DNA of 64,000 nucleotides, from assembly GCA_900323505.1 (NCBI GenBank), contig OOIN01000030.1, positions 1 to 64,000 on the forward strand, in the 5' to 3' direction. Every line of letters starts with the position of its first letter. The stretch's first letter is position 1. The notes beneath the pieces are model-generated. The model did not search any database. It saw only the letters and a list, made by a program, of their open reading frames with translations, and was not told the DNA's origin. Source of the DNA: Ustilago trichophora (lineage: Eukaryota; Basidiomycota; Ustilaginomycetes; Ustilaginales; Ustilaginaceae). The position numbers and the translations under genes are program-made. Below are positions 53,380-64,000 of the stretch, piece after piece.

Positions 53380-53743
53380 GGTGAAATGCTGGTTTCCGAT
53401 TGGAACAGAATTCAAGTGGTGGTAGTGGTGGTTGTCGCAAACAAGCAATGTAACGACAATGTCGAAGAGCAGGAGAAAGGGGAAGAGGGTGGAAGCGCTC
53501 TGCGCTCTGATGGCGTTACACATACATGCGTGTCGTCGTGATCCGTGCGGCGTGCGGGGTGCGGGGATTCGAGACCTTTTTTCTTTTTCTTTTTTTTTTC
53601 TTTTTTTTTTTTTTTGGTTCTCGCTGGCAACTTTGCATGTGATGTGTTGGCGTGTCTCTTCTTTTTTTGCGTTATTTTCGAGCACCACCTTTTTACTGGT
53701 CGGATTTTTGCTAGAATTTGACGAGTCGATACGAGTGGGCGTG
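53380..53743. other. Promoter of the bestrophin-like gene
   Basis: About 360 bases between the bestrophin-like start and the PRP4 stop. It has a long T/C tract at 53577-53615 and no gene. Confidence 0.5.
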
Positions 53744-55249
53744 CTACAAGGATCCCCAGAGCTTAAAAGTACGTCCCCATTCACCACTGACGAGCATCTC
53801 TCCATCGGAGCTGATATCGACGCTCATCACCCTTCCACCGTCACCACTAAGAGTTCTAAGCAATTGCCAGTCGTCTGCGGACCAGATACGGACCATTCCA
53901 TCATACCCACATGTGGCGAGGTATAGACCGTTTTTACTGACATTATCTTGCTGTTCTGGTGCAAAAGGCTGTTTGCGATGCGATAGAGAGCGGAAGAATC
54001 GAACGTCTGAAACGGAAGATGTATGCGCTGGTATGGTGTAGATGGATTTAAGAGCACGCATATCCCAGATCCTCACCGTATCGTCGCCGCTAGCCGTAGC
54101 GAGCTGGTATCCGTTGGGAGCGAAATCGATGGAAAGAATCTCCTTTGCATGACCGTCGAGAACCATAGCTGTCCTTCCCGTTCGCATGTCCCACACTCGA
54201 CCGATAGCATCCAGACCTCCACTAGCAACCAACGCTCCATCATCTTGAAACTCGACAGAATACACTTCTCGACTATGCCCTTCTTGAACAGTCAAACATT
54301 CGCCAGTCGAAACATCCCAAAACCTCCAGGTACCATCAAATGACGCACTGGCTACATAGGAGCCACTCGGATGAAAGGCTGTTCGGGCAACTCGCGCTTC
54401 GTGGCCTTCAAGTGTAGCTAGAGGTCGATCACTGTCGAGACTCCACAGACACACAGATGCATCACCTGCACCGGAGACCAGGTTGACAGCGGAAGGATCT
54501 TGTGTCAGTGTAGCCTGGGGATGCCATGCTACTCCGCCGATTTTGTCTGTTTGCCCTCGATAGGTGTGTTTGTGAGTCGCATCGGGCACTTGCCAAAGTT
54601 TGATGCTACCAGACCAACTGCCTGTCGCAACAAGATGGGAATTGGGTGAGAAACGAGTCATGGATACCGGTCGGTCATCGCCGATTTGAGATCCGAGGTT
54701 GGTATAGCTTTTGATGGGTTCGAACACTTGTGAGCGCAGTTTTACGATGGAAGCTAGAGGTACGGTGGCATCTCTGCGCTGTGCTGCGAGCCTTCGTTTG
54801 GAGCGTTGGAGGGAAAAGCATGCAATCTTACGGCGAGCTTCAACCAAAGTGGATGAACCTTCGGTATAGAATTCGTCTTGCTCTTGTTGGTCATCGTCAT
54901 TGTCACTTGCATCGTCGTCAGTGGCAGATGGTTGTGACGATGTAGCGGCATCTTGAGCTTGATGTTGAATGCGTTGTGCTAGCAGCTGCCTGAGACGTTC
55001 ACGACGATCCATCTCACGCTCTCCAAAGCATGTGATGGGTTCTCCAAGCTCTCGTAAGCGAAGCCTCACCTTGGGATCCGAGGTTGGGATGGCGAGACTA
55101 CGAGCGAGTTTGCGTGCATCCAGCTGGGCTGAAAGAGCAGCATCGGTGGCAGAATAGGCGTCGGAGCGGGAAGAGAGCAAATCCTCAATCGTAACACCTG
55201 AAGTGGTGGCGAGTGAATCCACTTCCATGCTGTCTCGACTGGGCGCCAT
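53744..55249 (-). CDS. PRP4: U4/U6 snRNP WD40 protein PRP4
   Basis: 501 residues, intronless, starting [10 protein letters not shown]. The N-terminal splicing-factor motif ([19 protein letters not shown], about 70-90) is typical of PRP4, followed by a basic linker. Seven WD40 repeats fill 195-501, with clear GH...WD spacing (for example [17 protein letters not shown] and [17 protein letters not shown]). PRP4 (human PRPF4) holds the U4/U6 di-snRNP together with PRP3 in the nucleus. An upstream in-frame extension to 55546 overlaps the divergent PMT4 coding start and is rejected. Confidence 0.95.
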   Translation of the reverse strand: MAPSRDSMEVDSLATTSGVTIEDLLSSRSDAYSATDAALSAQLDARKLARSLAIPTSDPKVRLRLRELGEPITCFGEREMDRRERLRQLLAQRIQHQAQDAATSSQPSATDDDASDNDDDQQEQDEFYTEGSSTLVEARRKIACFSLQRSKRRLAAQRRDATVPLASIVKLRSQVFEPIKSYTNLGSQIGDDRPVSMTRFSPNSHLVATGSWSGSIKLWQVPDATHKHTYRGQTDKIGGVAWHPQATLTQDPSAVNLVSGAGDASVCLWSLDSDRPLATLEGHEARVARTAFHPSGSYVASASFDGTWRFWDVSTGECLTVQEGHSREVYSVEFQDDGALVASGGLDAIGRVWDMRTGRTAMVLDGHAKEILSIDFAPNGYQLATASGDDTVRIWDMRALKSIYTIPAHTSSVSDVRFFRSLSHRKQPFAPEQQDNVSKNGLYLATCGYDGMVRIWSADDWQLLRTLSGDGGRVMSVDISSDGEMLVSGEWGRTFKLWGSL

Positions 55250-55525
55250 GTTGGGACACAAGAGCTTGATTGGTGATACGAGAGAGCAAAGATGTGTTGA
55301 GCTTGATGTTGAGCAATAAAAGGTCTTTGCTCCACTCATTCTCTTCTTCTTTCTCAAATACAAAAATCCGACTTCCGAAATTGTCAACCTTCCAACAGTA
55401 CTGATGTATGGTATTGTAGACCGTGCGCGTCGGTCTCGGCTTTGTTTGCATTTGTGCGCTGTTGCCGTCAAATTCGCTTTCCTCTTAAAAACACCATCTC
55501 CTATCAATCCCCCGTCGCTTTCGTC
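55250..55525. promoter_or_regulatory. Divergent PRP4-PMT4 promoter
   Basis: A 276-base gap between two divergent starts, expected to act as a bidirectional promoter. A CAGTACTGATG word is at 55397. Confidence 0.55.
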
Positions 55526-57874
55526 ATGGACGCCACTCGAGGTCAATCAGTGCGGTCTCGTCGCAACGATCCCACTCAGCCAACATCTCAACATGCCAAC
55601 CACATTGCTGCCACTCAACTTACCAAAGACACCACGACTAGTCAGGCCAGCGCCGACCCTTCCAAGTATCGCTCCAATTTGAGCGCCATCTCTCCCCAAG
55701 TGCACTCCCATGCTGCCGATTCGGTCATCACCATCTCGCTCTTTGTCCTCGCTGCTGCCCTGCGCTTCTACAAAATCTCGTTCCCAGATCAGGTCGTCTT
55801 CGATGAAGTCCATTTTGGCAAGTTTGCCGCCTACTACCTCCGCCGCGAGTTTCATTTCGACGTACATCCACCTCTGGCCAAACTTATCAACGCTTTTGCT
55901 GGCTACCTCGCCGGCTTCGACGGTCATTTCGAATTTGATCAGATTGGTGACAAGTATCGAGAGAACAATGTGCCCTATATTCGCATGCGTGCCGTCCCTG
56001 CCATTATTGGTAGTCTTCAGGTTCCTCTCATCTATAGCATCATGCGACACAGTGGTTATGCTCCCGTCATCAGTGTCTTTAGCGCCGCTCTGTTGCTCTT
56101 TGACAATGCACACATCGCACAGGATCGCCTCATCCTCCTCGACGCCCCGCTCATCCTCTTTATGATGCTCAGCATCTATTCCTACATTCGCTTCTACAAG
56201 CTTCGCTACAACGAGTTTACCACCAAATGGTGGTTCTGGCTCGTCGCTACCGGTGTCAACCTCGCCATGACAATGAGCTGCAAGATGGTCGGTCTCTTCA
56301 CCTTTATGACCATCGGTACCGCCGTGGCTTGGGATCTTTGGAAGTTGCTCGACATTCGACGTGGTCTCGAGATGGATCACATCGCGCGTCACTTTTTCGC
56401 CCGCTTCTTCAGTCTCATCATCTTGCCCTTCTGCGTCTATCTCTTTTGGTTCTGGGTTCACTTTGCCATCCTCATCAAGAGCGGTCCTGGTGATGTCTTT
56501 ATGAGCTCCCAATTCCAACAGACGCTGCAGGGCAATCCTATGCTCAGCAGCGCACGCGAAATTCAGTACCACGACAAACTCACCCTCGTTCACAAAAACA
56601 CAAAGGCTTTTCTCCACTCGCACATCGAACGATATCCACTCAAGTACGACGACGGTCGAATCTCGAGTCAAGGTCAACAGGTCACCGCTTACCCACACAA
56701 CGATACCAACAACATTTGGCAGATCATGCCGACAAAACCTATTCCCGAAGATGATGCAGCTGGTCGCATCGTTCACCACAAGGATACGGTTCGATTGCTA
56801 CACGTCAACACCAACTCGTTTTTGCTGACTCACGATGTTGCTTCGCCTCTGATGGCAACCAACGAAGAGTTTACCACTACTCCTGCAAATGACACGTCGA
56901 GGTACGACGATACGCTGTTTGAGCTGTTTTTGGACGAAGCAGACGGTCCTGACAAGGCGGTCAAGAGCAAGGCTTCTTGGTTCCGACTGGTTCACAAAAA
57001 CACACGCGTCTGCATGTGGACTCACACCGAAGCGCTTCCCGACTGGGCCTTTAACCAGCAAGAGGTGAATGGTAACAAGAACGCTGTGGACAAGACTTGT
57101 CTTTGGTACGTCAACGATCTCCACCCTAGCCCCGAAAGCCCTGATTACGAGGATAGGCTGAAACCGCTACCGCCGCGCAAAGTGGTCAAGATGAATTTCC
57201 TCCGCAAGTGGCTTGAACTTCAGCTGCAGATGCTTCAGCAGAACTCTGGTCTGACTCAGAGCCATCCTTATGCAACTGGACCTATCAATTGGCCTTTCCT
57301 GTTGCAAGGAATTTCGTTTTGGACCCAGGATGAGGGTCAGCATCAGATCTACATGATCGGAAACCTCGTTTCGTGGTGGGGTACCATTCTCAGTATTTCC
57401 ATCTTTGTCGGAGTGCTAGGAGCCGACTTGCTTGCGCGCAGACGTGGAATCTACCCGATCCCGAGTGCGGTCAGGAATAGGTTGCATAATTCGACTGGGT
57501 TCTTTGTCGTCGCTTGGGCTTGCCATTACATTCCCTTCTTTTTGATGTCGCGTCAGTTGTTTATCCACCACTACCTCCCAGCGCATGTATGTGCGTGCTT
57601 GGTAGCGGGAGGGGTGCTTAACTTTGTCGCGAGCGAGACGATCCAATTCCCCATCTCTCAACCTGGACCACTGCTCAAGGTCAGAGACTATAGACCGAGG
57701 ATGGACAATGTTGTGCCTAAACAGGCAAGGGCGGTAATGGGTGTTTTGGTGGCTGCGCTTATCGTGTGCTTTTGGTGGTTGAGCCCGCTCACTTACGGTA
57801 CGCCTGGATTGACAATGGCAGAGGTGCACGCTAGGAGATTGCTCCCTTCGTGGACGTTGCACTTTGCAAAGTAA
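55526..57874 (+). CDS. pmt4: Protein O-mannosyltransferase PMT4
   Basis: 782 residues, intronless, from [10 protein letters not shown]. The first luminal loop has the catalytic Asp-Glu in [11 protein letters not shown], followed by multiple membrane helices, and a central luminal part with three MIR repeats ([47 protein letters not shown]). [17 protein letters not shown] is a PMT4-type block. The enzyme moves mannose from dolichol-phosphate-mannose to Ser/Thr of secreted and membrane proteins in the endoplasmic reticulum. In U. maydis Pmt4 is needed for appressorium formation and plant penetration. An earlier in-frame Met at 55442 is less likely. Confidence 0.93.
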   Translation: MDATRGQSVRSRRNDPTQPTSQHANHIAATQLTKDTTTSQASADPSKYRSNLSAISPQVHSHAADSVITISLFVLAAALRFYKISFPDQVVFDEVHFGKFAAYYLRREFHFDVHPPLAKLINAFAGYLAGFDGHFEFDQIGDKYRENNVPYIRMRAVPAIIGSLQVPLIYSIMRHSGYAPVISVFSAALLLFDNAHIAQDRLILLDAPLILFMMLSIYSYIRFYKLRYNEFTTKWWFWLVATGVNLAMTMSCKMVGLFTFMTIGTAVAWDLWKLLDIRRGLEMDHIARHFFARFFSLIILPFCVYLFWFWVHFAILIKSGPGDVFMSSQFQQTLQGNPMLSSAREIQYHDKLTLVHKNTKAFLHSHIERYPLKYDDGRISSQGQQVTAYPHNDTNNIWQIMPTKPIPEDDAAGRIVHHKDTVRLLHVNTNSFLLTHDVASPLMATNEEFTTTPANDTSRYDDTLFELFLDEADGPDKAVKSKASWFRLVHKNTRVCMWTHTEALPDWAFNQQEVNGNKNAVDKTCLWYVNDLHPSPESPDYEDRLKPLPPRKVVKMNFLRKWLELQLQMLQQNSGLTQSHPYATGPINWPFLLQGISFWTQDEGQHQIYMIGNLVSWWGTILSISIFVGVLGADLLARRRGIYPIPSAVRNRLHNSTGFFVVAWACHYIPFFLMSRQLFIHHYLPAHVCACLVAGGVLNFVASETIQFPISQPGPLLKVRDYRPRMDNVVPKQARAVMGVLVAALIVCFWWLSPLTYGTPGLTMAEVHARRLLPSWTLHFAK

Positions 57875-58102
57875 ATCACACTATCAACCCCCGCCCCACC
57901 TCGCCAAACTCACAACATTACAAAGGGCCTTAATCGCCCTAACATGCAACCCAACCAACAATACACAGCTCTCTCTCTCTCTCTCTCTCCTTTTTTCTGT
58001 CAACTGAATAGAAAAGAAAAGACAATCAATTGCAACTGGAAAATCCCAAAAGTAAACCAACAACAACAACAACGAGCAAAGTTACACTTGTGCAAACTGC
58101 GC
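57875..58102. other. Convergent 3' region with (CT)n
   Basis: Short convergent gap between PMT4 and the SBDS gene. It contains a (CT)n run at 57969-57990 and a CAACAA stretch at 58055-58072. Confidence 0.55.
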
Positions 58103-58963
58103 CTATTCCAACCTCTCATCACCATCACCTTCGCGAATGGTGGTGAAATTGAGCGTCTCGACGTTTCCTCTGCCCTTGATTTCGATTTCGATTAGCTCAT
58201 TGATGGTCTTGAGTGCACCAGGATCGATAAAGGCGATGAGCTCCCATTCGTCGGACCAATCTTCGTCTTCGACCTTGTCGGTTAGAGGTAGAATTTTTTC
58301 CTTGATCTTTTTGCCGTCCTTGTTGGGCATGGTGATTCGGATGCGCATGCGTGCTCGTTCGATGGGGATGGTTTTTTTGTCTTGCAACAAGCGGATTACG
58401 TCGAGTGCCTGTTACGTCCATACGAGGCAGAAAGATGATAGAGTCAGTATGTCAAATTTGCAATGTGTCATGGAGGGTAAAAGCGGGGCGAGTCAAAAGC
58501 TTACCTGTTGCTTTGCGCTTCTCCCCGTCTTGACGGAATAATGTACATCATGCATTGCCTTTTCGATCATGCCCACAGTGTAGGGTCTTTGACTTGCCGG
58601 GTCGACACACTTTTCAGCCACTTGGGTTGCAATGTCCTTCCAGGTATTGGACAATTCATGCTGCCTCTCCTTCTCTCCTACCTGCAATTCGCCCTTTTTG
58701 AGAATCTCTTGCAAGATCTTTGGTATCTCGGTAGTACCAAATGCCTTTTGGAGATCGTCAGAAGGTGCAACTTGTCCCTTGGATACGTTGACAAAGACAT
58801 TCTCGATCTGGACCACTTCATCAAGATCCGTCTCGACACCGGTCCGCCATTCGCGAACCTTGTTCTTGTAGCAGGCAATCTCGAAGCGTTTACCTCCTTT
58901 ACGAAGACGTACGACGGATACGTTGGTGAGTTTGATCTGGTTGGCGGGTTGAAATACCGGCAT
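58103..58963 (-). CDS. SDO1: Ribosome maturation protein SBDS/Sdo1
   Basis: Exon 1 58963-58505, intron 58504-58409 (GTAAGC...AACAG, 96 bases, phase 0), exon 2 58408-58103; 254 residues. Exon 1 is the conserved SBDS N-terminal domain ([20 protein letters not shown]) plus the helical middle ([20 protein letters not shown]); exon 2 restores [19 protein letters not shown] and the ferredoxin-like C-terminal domain. SBDS works with the GTPase EFL1 to release eIF6 from late pre-60S subunits in the cytoplasm. The start is MPVFQPANQ, the usual family start. It is divergent from the next gene. Confidence 0.96.
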
Positions 58964-59263
58964 GGTCGTGGTTTGTTTTGTTTTAAGATGATGTGAGAGA
59001 ACGAGAAGGAGGAGGAAAGATTTGGCTGAGTTGCGAGAAACATGACCTTGTCCAACTGCTTTATGATTTCGGGGTGGAGGTTGTTCCAAATTTGACTGGA
59101 ATAGATAATGCTTAGTCAGCCACCCTCGCCCACGACGACTTGACCAAGCCGAATGCGCGCCCTCCGACTTGTGACTTTGGTTTTGCATAGGTTGGACCCT
59201 GACTCTGCTCACTCAACACCCTTTCCTTATCAGTCGGCCTCTTGTACCATCGTTCAATCAACC
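58964..59263. promoter_or_regulatory. Divergent SDO1-glutaredoxin promoter
   Basis: A 300-base gap between divergent starts; no gene or strong motif is seen beyond that expectation. Confidence 0.5.
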
Positions 59264-60355
59264 ATGGGCGCCGAATCAAAAGAGCATCTGCTGCACGACC
59301 TCGAATCGGGCGTCTCCATCTCCTCTCGTAGCTCGTCATCATGCACTCCATCCATCTGTCTACCACCTTTGGCGCTTCTCCGACGCAAAAAAGTGTTGGT
59401 TTTTCTCTTTCTCATCCCCACCATCTACTTGATGCTCATCTACAACGGCAGTACGACTTCGCTTTTCGAATCGCAGGCGGGATCACGCATGCTGGATGCA
59501 CTGCACCACGCTTCTCCCGCCATCAACGAACTTGCGGGTAAGCTACCTGTCGTGGGTCACCACTACGATGATGCACATCTCGACAAGCAAGGTCACCTCC
59601 ACAATGCCCTGCTCGACAATCTGCATATCCAAGGCACACCTGAACTCACCGCACTCAAACACAAGATCGAACACGATCCATCTTCTTCGACTGCATTAAA
59701 GAGTCTTGATCTGGCTCTGCAGGTCAACGAAATGTCCAAGTTCAACAGTAAAGATGAGAGCGTAATGCTCCTGCTGCTCGCATTGCAGACGAAAGGTTAT
59801 GCTGTCGATGACGACTGGAAAGGTGTCTATGTCGACCGCACGCCCTTGCAAGGCGGAATTTTTGCTTCGCTCAACGCTGGACCTACTAACAAGTTTACCC
59901 AGCTTCTTGCCCAGGTTGGCTTTCCTCAATCCAAACCCGGCACCGCAACTTCCGCTACCGGATCCGATACCACGATCACCACTACCACCACCGTCTCTTC
60001 ATCCAAATTCTCGATCCTGGATGATGCACACCAGCTCTACGCCCTCTCACGTCAAGACTGGGTCACACGCGTTCGACCCACCCTCGGCCTCACCGTCTTC
60101 AGCAAGAGCTACTGCCCTTACTCGAAAAAAGCCAAAGCTCTCCTCAACTCGTTGAATGCCACATATACCCTCTACGAAGTCGACCTCCGACCCGATGCCC
60201 ACAACTTACAGTCGCTACTATCAAGCTTGACGGGCCATAGAACCTTCCCAACCATTTTGGTCAGGGATCGACTATTGGGAGGCAACGACGATTTGCAGGA
60301 TTTGGAGTCTATCCATGCGCTAAAGAGTGTCTTGGAGTCTGTGGGTGCGATGTAG
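59264..60355 (+). CDS. Membrane-anchored monothiol glutaredoxin-like protein
   Basis: 363 residues, intronless, from MGAESKEHLL. A basic segment and then one hydrophobic helix (about 45-65, VLVFLFLIPTIYLMLIY) suggest a type II membrane protein of the secretory pathway. About 200 residues of linker follow. The C-terminal glutaredoxin domain has the CPYS active site (C284, S287) in VFSKSYCPYSKKA, a TFPTILV cis-Pro loop and a GGNDDL glutathione-binding turn. This matches the Golgi/ER Grx6 and Grx7 type of yeast, although the linker is longer. The second active-site Cys is Ser, so it is monothiol. Confidence 0.88.
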   Translation: MGAESKEHLLHDLESGVSISSRSSSSCTPSICLPPLALLRRKKVLVFLFLIPTIYLMLIYNGSTTSLFESQAGSRMLDALHHASPAINELAGKLPVVGHHYDDAHLDKQGHLHNALLDNLHIQGTPELTALKHKIEHDPSSSTALKSLDLALQVNEMSKFNSKDESVMLLLLALQTKGYAVDDDWKGVYVDRTPLQGGIFASLNAGPTNKFTQLLAQVGFPQSKPGTATSATGSDTTITTTTTVSSSKFSILDDAHQLYALSRQDWVTRVRPTLGLTVFSKSYCPYSKKAKALLNSLNATYTLYEVDLRPDAHNLQSLLSSLTGHRTFPTILVRDRLLGGNDDLQDLESIHALKSVLESVGAM

Positions 60356-60633
60356 AGGATACGGCGTGAGGGGAGTTTGTACATTTGTATGTGGTCAGCT
60401 GGAGATAGTAATGATACCCCGCAATGAATTCATGATTGATTGATGCGATTGCTGTCGTTGTCAAGAGCCGAAGTGAACAAAATGTGAATGTTTGAGAGAA
60501 ATGATGGGCTCCAGCCGGGATTTTAGCCGGAAATGTGGAGAATTTTGAAAAAGACATTTCTCGAGTTCAGACCTTGCCAACTCATCACCATCACCATCAC
60601 CATTCCCTACCTTAACCCTCCACAGAAGCCGCC
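60356..60633. other. Intergenic region
   Basis: Glutaredoxin 3' flank and promoter of the next gene; a short CACCAT repeat is near 60590. Nothing else is seen. Confidence 0.45.
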
Positions 60634-61946
60634 ATGAGCTCGAGCTCGGAAGCAGGCCCTAGTACAGCGACCTCGCCCTCGCCCTCGCCTTCACCTTTGT
60701 TCAAAAAGCGCGGTAAATCGCACACTACCTCTCGTATCAGCACTGCCGTCATTGACGAACCCACCTCTTCCAATTTAACGGCTAACGCAACTACTCAGGA
60801 AGAAGAGATCTCGGTGCAAGATCTAATAGCTCTTCGCTCGCTCACACGCAAACCCACGGGAATAGAACTCGAACGGCTCAACAAGGGCGAAAAGAAGAAG
60901 AAAAAGAAGCACAAAGAAAACAGTTCCTCTCAACAGGACGAGGAGAGATGGGAAGAACAGATGAAAACTGGTGGCTTGATGGCCGGTAGCAGTTCAGCTG
61001 CAGCTGCAGGTGCAGGCGATGATGAGGAAAGCGACCAAGAGTAAGTTGTCAACCTCGTCTTGAGAATTGGTGAGATCGGTGAAAGATGAAAAGCTGACAG
61101 TCTTTCTGGATTTGGTGCGTAAACGTAGAGACAGTTCGAAAGCAAGACGACTAGTGAGGAAGAACAACTTTCAGGGTGAAACCGGCACGGTTGATGTCGA
61201 TAAGCATATGTAAGTCTGCCCGCCCGCAAACCCCAACCCTTTCCCTCTTCCTCGCTATTCACGTAAAGCTGTACACCCGCTAACCGCTGCTACCCGACTC
61301 AACGCTGCATATAGGATGGCCTACATCGAGCAAGAAATGAAAAAGCGCACCACCAACCCCTCCTCTTCCTCTTCTTCCTCCACTCTCGACCAATCTTCGC
61401 TCCTTCCAGCTGTCAACAATCCCGAAGACGCACTCTACGCCCTCGCCGAAAAGTACAAAGAACTCTCACGATCCATCAAACCAGAACAGACCCAAGAGGA
61501 ACGGGAAGGAAACGTCGCTCTTTCAGCTGCAATGCTGAGTTCCATCCCCGAGGTTGATTTGGGAATCGACACCCGAATGAAAAACATTGAAGATACCGAA
61601 AAGGCCAAACGCGAATTTTACGAGAATAGACGCAATAAGGATGCAAAAGGTGATGCACAGGCTGCTGCGGATGACGCGTTTGCTGGTGCCAGATGTAAGT
61701 TCCGCCCCAACTTGCCCCGCTACTTTGAATTGAGATGTAGAAAGAAAGAGATGTTGACCTCGTCTTGCCCTTATAACAGTCCAACGCCAACGCCCACGCA
61801 CCAACAATTCCGACTTTCACCACCATCGTTCATCTGATGCTGCTCAGCAGAATGGCGCGCACAACAGAGGAGAGAGAAAACAGCAGCTGGCTACCGATCA
61901 ACTCGTCTTGGATCGTTTCAAGAAACGTCAGCGCAACTTTCGGTGA
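60634..61946 (+). CDS. Hep59/C9orf78 (Tls1-like) splicing-associated protein
   Basis: Exons 60634-61040, 61129-61209, 61315-61694 and 61780-61946; all four junctions use GTAAGT donors and AG acceptors and keep the frame; 344 residues. The N-terminal part is Ser-rich with a RKPTGIELERLNKGEKKK block. The heart is the family's MMAYIEQEM motif, formed across the second intron, followed by YALAEKYKEL and VDLGIDTRMKNIEDTEKAKRE. The C-terminus is basic (DRFKKRQRNFR). Relatives (human C9orf78, fission yeast Tls1) bind the spliceosome helicase BRR2 and affect splicing; Tls1 acts on shelterin and telomere-related transcripts. Confidence 0.88.
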
Positions 61947-62069
61947 AACCAGACATATACACACACTGCGCAATCAGCTCCCATCATCAGCATACGCATC
62001 TGGATTCTCATCATCAATCGCATTCGGTTCTACATGTTTGGGCATCTGAAGCAGCTATAAGTGATCTAT

Positions 62070-64000
62070 CTAAACGCGCAATGGCTTGGCATGACGGGGG
62101 GAAAGAGTCCGCATTTCTGCCACGTGCGCTTGCCATTCTTCCACCATCATTTCCACAGATTTGCTCTTCTTGTCGTTGTATCTGAAGGGTTTCTTGTCAG
62201 CGTAGCATTCCGTTTCAGCCTGCTTGGGCAAAATACCCTCCATCATATACCGACGCATGATGTCGTTGGTACACTTGCTGGTGTCCCTCGACGAGTGACC
62301 GTATCCATGGTGTGCGATCAATCTTGCGTTTTCACCCATTTCTTTTAGCAATCGTCTTCCGTTGCGTAGCGGTGTAGCAGGGTCGTAGGATTCTGCAATG
62401 AGAAGAACGGGGTTGGAGAGGGTATTGTTGAGATCTCCTCTATACACTTCTTTGGGGGGTGCAAAGGTGGAATTCCAGTGTCGGCAGGGTAGGATGTCGA
62501 AAAATCTTCCATCTCCGCCGAATTCGGTTTTGTTGACCATTTCAGCCCACAGATCTAAATACCACTGTTGACCGTTGGTCGACACATCGTAACCGGGGGG
62601 TAAAGGGCTATCGTATTGATCGGAGCAGATGACGAGGAGTCCCAATTCGTCCGAAGCGTGTTTGGCGGGAAGTGAAGCAGGTAGTGTAGGATCGTACTCC
62701 CACGAATCCAAGTAGAGCGAAGTTACTGTCGCATTGCCCTTTAGCAACTCGTAGAATGCCACCGCCAGTCCATCCCAGCTGAACGGACTGTAGAGTCCAG
62801 AATAGATGAGCGAGATTACCTGCGAATAGGTGATCAATACTGGGCCCGAATCGTCGGTATATCCAGGGATGGGTCGTTGGACCAGTCGAGCAAATAGCTC
62901 GTTCATTGTATCGATCAGTTGTTGCCTGGTGGGAAGTGGATCGCCTTTCTCGAGAGGTTTGGCTAGGGCGCAATGGTCCGGTCCTGCATCGACGCATTCT
63001 CCGATGAAACCGTCGTTGAAAGCGGCGGTAATGTTGTCCAATGCAGCCCAGCCAAATCCTCCCATAAGACGCTGATCGCGCACATACTCGGTCCCGTCGA
63101 GCATCAGCCTGCCCACCGAATTGGGAAACATGTTGACGTACGTCTGCGCAATTCCGGTACCGTAACTGACAAAGTATCCGCTCAACCCGTCTTCGCCCAG
63201 AGCTTTACGGATCTCTTCCAAATCTCGAGCTACAAAGGCGGTGGTGAGCATGCCAGCAATATCGCCGTACTTTTTGTGGCAGGATTCAAAGACGGCTTGA
63301 TTCATAGCGTCTGCTTTGGACATGGCATCGCGCGGGTCTACTTCGCGATGGAATCGCGCAGTGTAGAGACTCCAACGATCGCGATCGGCATCGTAAGGAA
63401 AACACGAGATGGAAGGTTGAGATGCGTTGACTCCACGTGGATCCCATCCGAGTACGTCTAAAGTATCATTCGAGTAGATATGAGAAACACTTTGGGCTCG
63501 ACGCCAGACATAATTGCCACCCGATCCACCCGGTCCTCCCGGTTCGACGACGATGGTACGGTTGGATTTGTGTGGAGAGTGCTGCAACTTGGTCACGGCC
63601 AATCGGGAGATGCGCTGATCGGAGGAGTTGGTGTAGTCGAGCGGTACATCTAGCCAACCACACAGGTAGAGCGCTTCGGTGGTCGCATTGTCGGTATTGC
63701 TCCATGACCAGTTCTGCGGGTCAGGGTCGTACAAACGCTGCCACGCTTCGAGAGGGCGAGGTTCGTCGACACTCGGAGGCAAAGTCGCATTGGTACATGG
63801 CAAAAAGTGAAAGGGATCATGCTTCTGCGGGAAATTACCCCAGTCAGAGTGGTTGGAGCCATGCTTGATGATTCGTTCGTGCTGCTGTTGCTGCAGCTGA
63901 AGCTGTTGAAGTCGAGGTCGAACGTCGAAGCGATACCATGCAAACCCACCGAGAATGGCCAAGCCGAGTTTAGCTTTCCACGACAGACCGCTGTTGGAGC
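62070..64000 (-). CDS. TAP-like alpha/beta hydrolase (peptidase S33 type), 5' end beyond the window
   Basis: The frame is open to the right edge, so the N-terminus lies outside; at least 640 residues are present. Near the visible N-terminus a hydrophobic segment (AILGGFAWY) looks like a membrane anchor or signal. The oxyanion block VEPGGPGGSGG and LGWDPRGVNAS are typical of the tripeptidyl-aminopeptidase-like hydrolases. The nucleophile elbow reads YFVSYGTGIAQTY, with Phe where the first Gly of GxSxG usually is. The C-terminal TAP-like domain has LLIAESYDPATPLRNG and a late catalytic His in HHGYGHSS. Many NxS/T sites suggest a secreted or vacuolar peptidase; the substrate is unknown. Confidence 0.85.
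   Translation of the reverse strand, partial: SNSGLSWKAKLGLAILGGFAWYRFDVRPRLQQLQLQQQQHERIIKHGSNHSDWGNFPQKHDPFHFLPCTNATLPPSVDEPRPLEAWQRLYDPDPQNWSWSNTDNATTEALYLCGWLDVPLDYTNSSDQRISRLAVTKLQHSPHKSNRTIVVEPGGPGGSGGNYVWRRAQSVSHIYSNDTLDVLGWDPRGVNASQPSISCFPYDADRDRWSLYTARFHREVDPRDAMSKADAMNQAVFESCHKKYGDIAGMLTTAFVARDLEEIRKALGEDGLSGYFVSYGTGIAQTYVNMFPNSVGRLMLDGTEYVRDQRLMGGFGWAALDNITAAFNDGFIGECVDAGPDHCALAKPLEKGDPLPTRQQLIDTMNELFARLVQRPIPGYTDDSGPVLITYSQVISLIYSGLYSPFSWDGLAVAFYELLKGNATVTSLYLDSWEYDPTLPASLPAKHASDELGLLVICSDQYDSPLPPGYDVSTNGQQWYLDLWAEMVNKTEFGGDGRFFDILPCRHWNSTFAPPKEVYRGDLNNTLSNPVLLIAESYDPATPLRNGRRLLKEMGENARLIAHHGYGHSSRDTSKCTNDIMRRYMMEGILPKQAETECYADKKPFRYNDKKSKSVEMMVEEWQAHVAEMRTLSPRHAKPLRV

Noticed and set aside
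53380..53805. N-terminal extension of the bestrophin-like protein
   Set aside because: It includes a poly-Lys stretch from a T/C tract and no family-like sequence.
55547..56779. A 410-codon open frame antisense to PMT4
   Set aside because: The plus strand encodes the clearly conserved mannosyltransferase; the antisense frame has no recognisable domain.

Overview
The window is the left end of a chromosome from a smut fungus (Ustilaginomycotina, probably Ustilaginaceae). It opens on about 24 copies of the CCCTAA telomere repeat. The genes have short GT-AG introns (76-116 bases). It also carries a complete, collinear mannosylerythritol lipid (MEL) cluster, which is known only from Ustilaginaceae such as Ustilago maydis, Moesziomyces/Pseudozyma and relatives. 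I cannot name the species from sequence alone.

Region 1 (1-9.6 kb) is the telomere-proximal accessory zone. Three genes are all transcribed toward the telomere. Two are paralogous proteins with a 2-oxoglutarate/Fe(II) dioxygenase signature (HxD, 46 residues to the next His, then Arg). The third is a long telomere-linked helicase in which zinc fingers and a tyrosine-recombinase-like domain precede a RecQ-type helicase. A gene-free, CAGTC/GACGGACA-rich spacer follows.

Region 2 (9.6-25.7 kb) is the MEL cluster in the order mac2 (minus), emt1, mac1, mmf1, mat1 (all plus). Emt1 joins mannose to erythritol, Mac1 and Mac2 acylate the sugar (both end in peroxisomal PTS1-like tripeptides), Mat1 acetylates it and Mmf1 exports it. 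The exon structures of mac2, emt1, mmf1 and mat1 were worked out from the sequence; mat1 has a 13-base microexon.

Region 3 (26-45 kb) is a second accessory zone. Two paralogous membrane fatty-acid-hydroxylase/sterol-desaturase-like genes, both 370 codons and in opposite orientation, flank a 2,051-residue NACHT-type STAND NTPase with long helical repeats and a flavohemoglobin. Next come a frameshifted short-chain dehydrogenase pseudogene and a large P-loop NTPase gene with a possible nuclease tail, broken by a solo LTR (330 bp, target duplication CTCAT).

Region 4 (45-64 kb) is ordinary conserved chromosome: RLP24, YTH1/CPSF30, a Zn2Cys6 transcription factor, a bestrophin-like channel, PRP4, PMT4, SBDS/Sdo1, a membrane-anchored glutaredoxin-like protein, a Hep59/C9orf78-like splicing protein, and a TAP-like alpha/beta hydrolase that runs off the right edge. 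The boundary between accessory and core chromosome lies near 45 kb.
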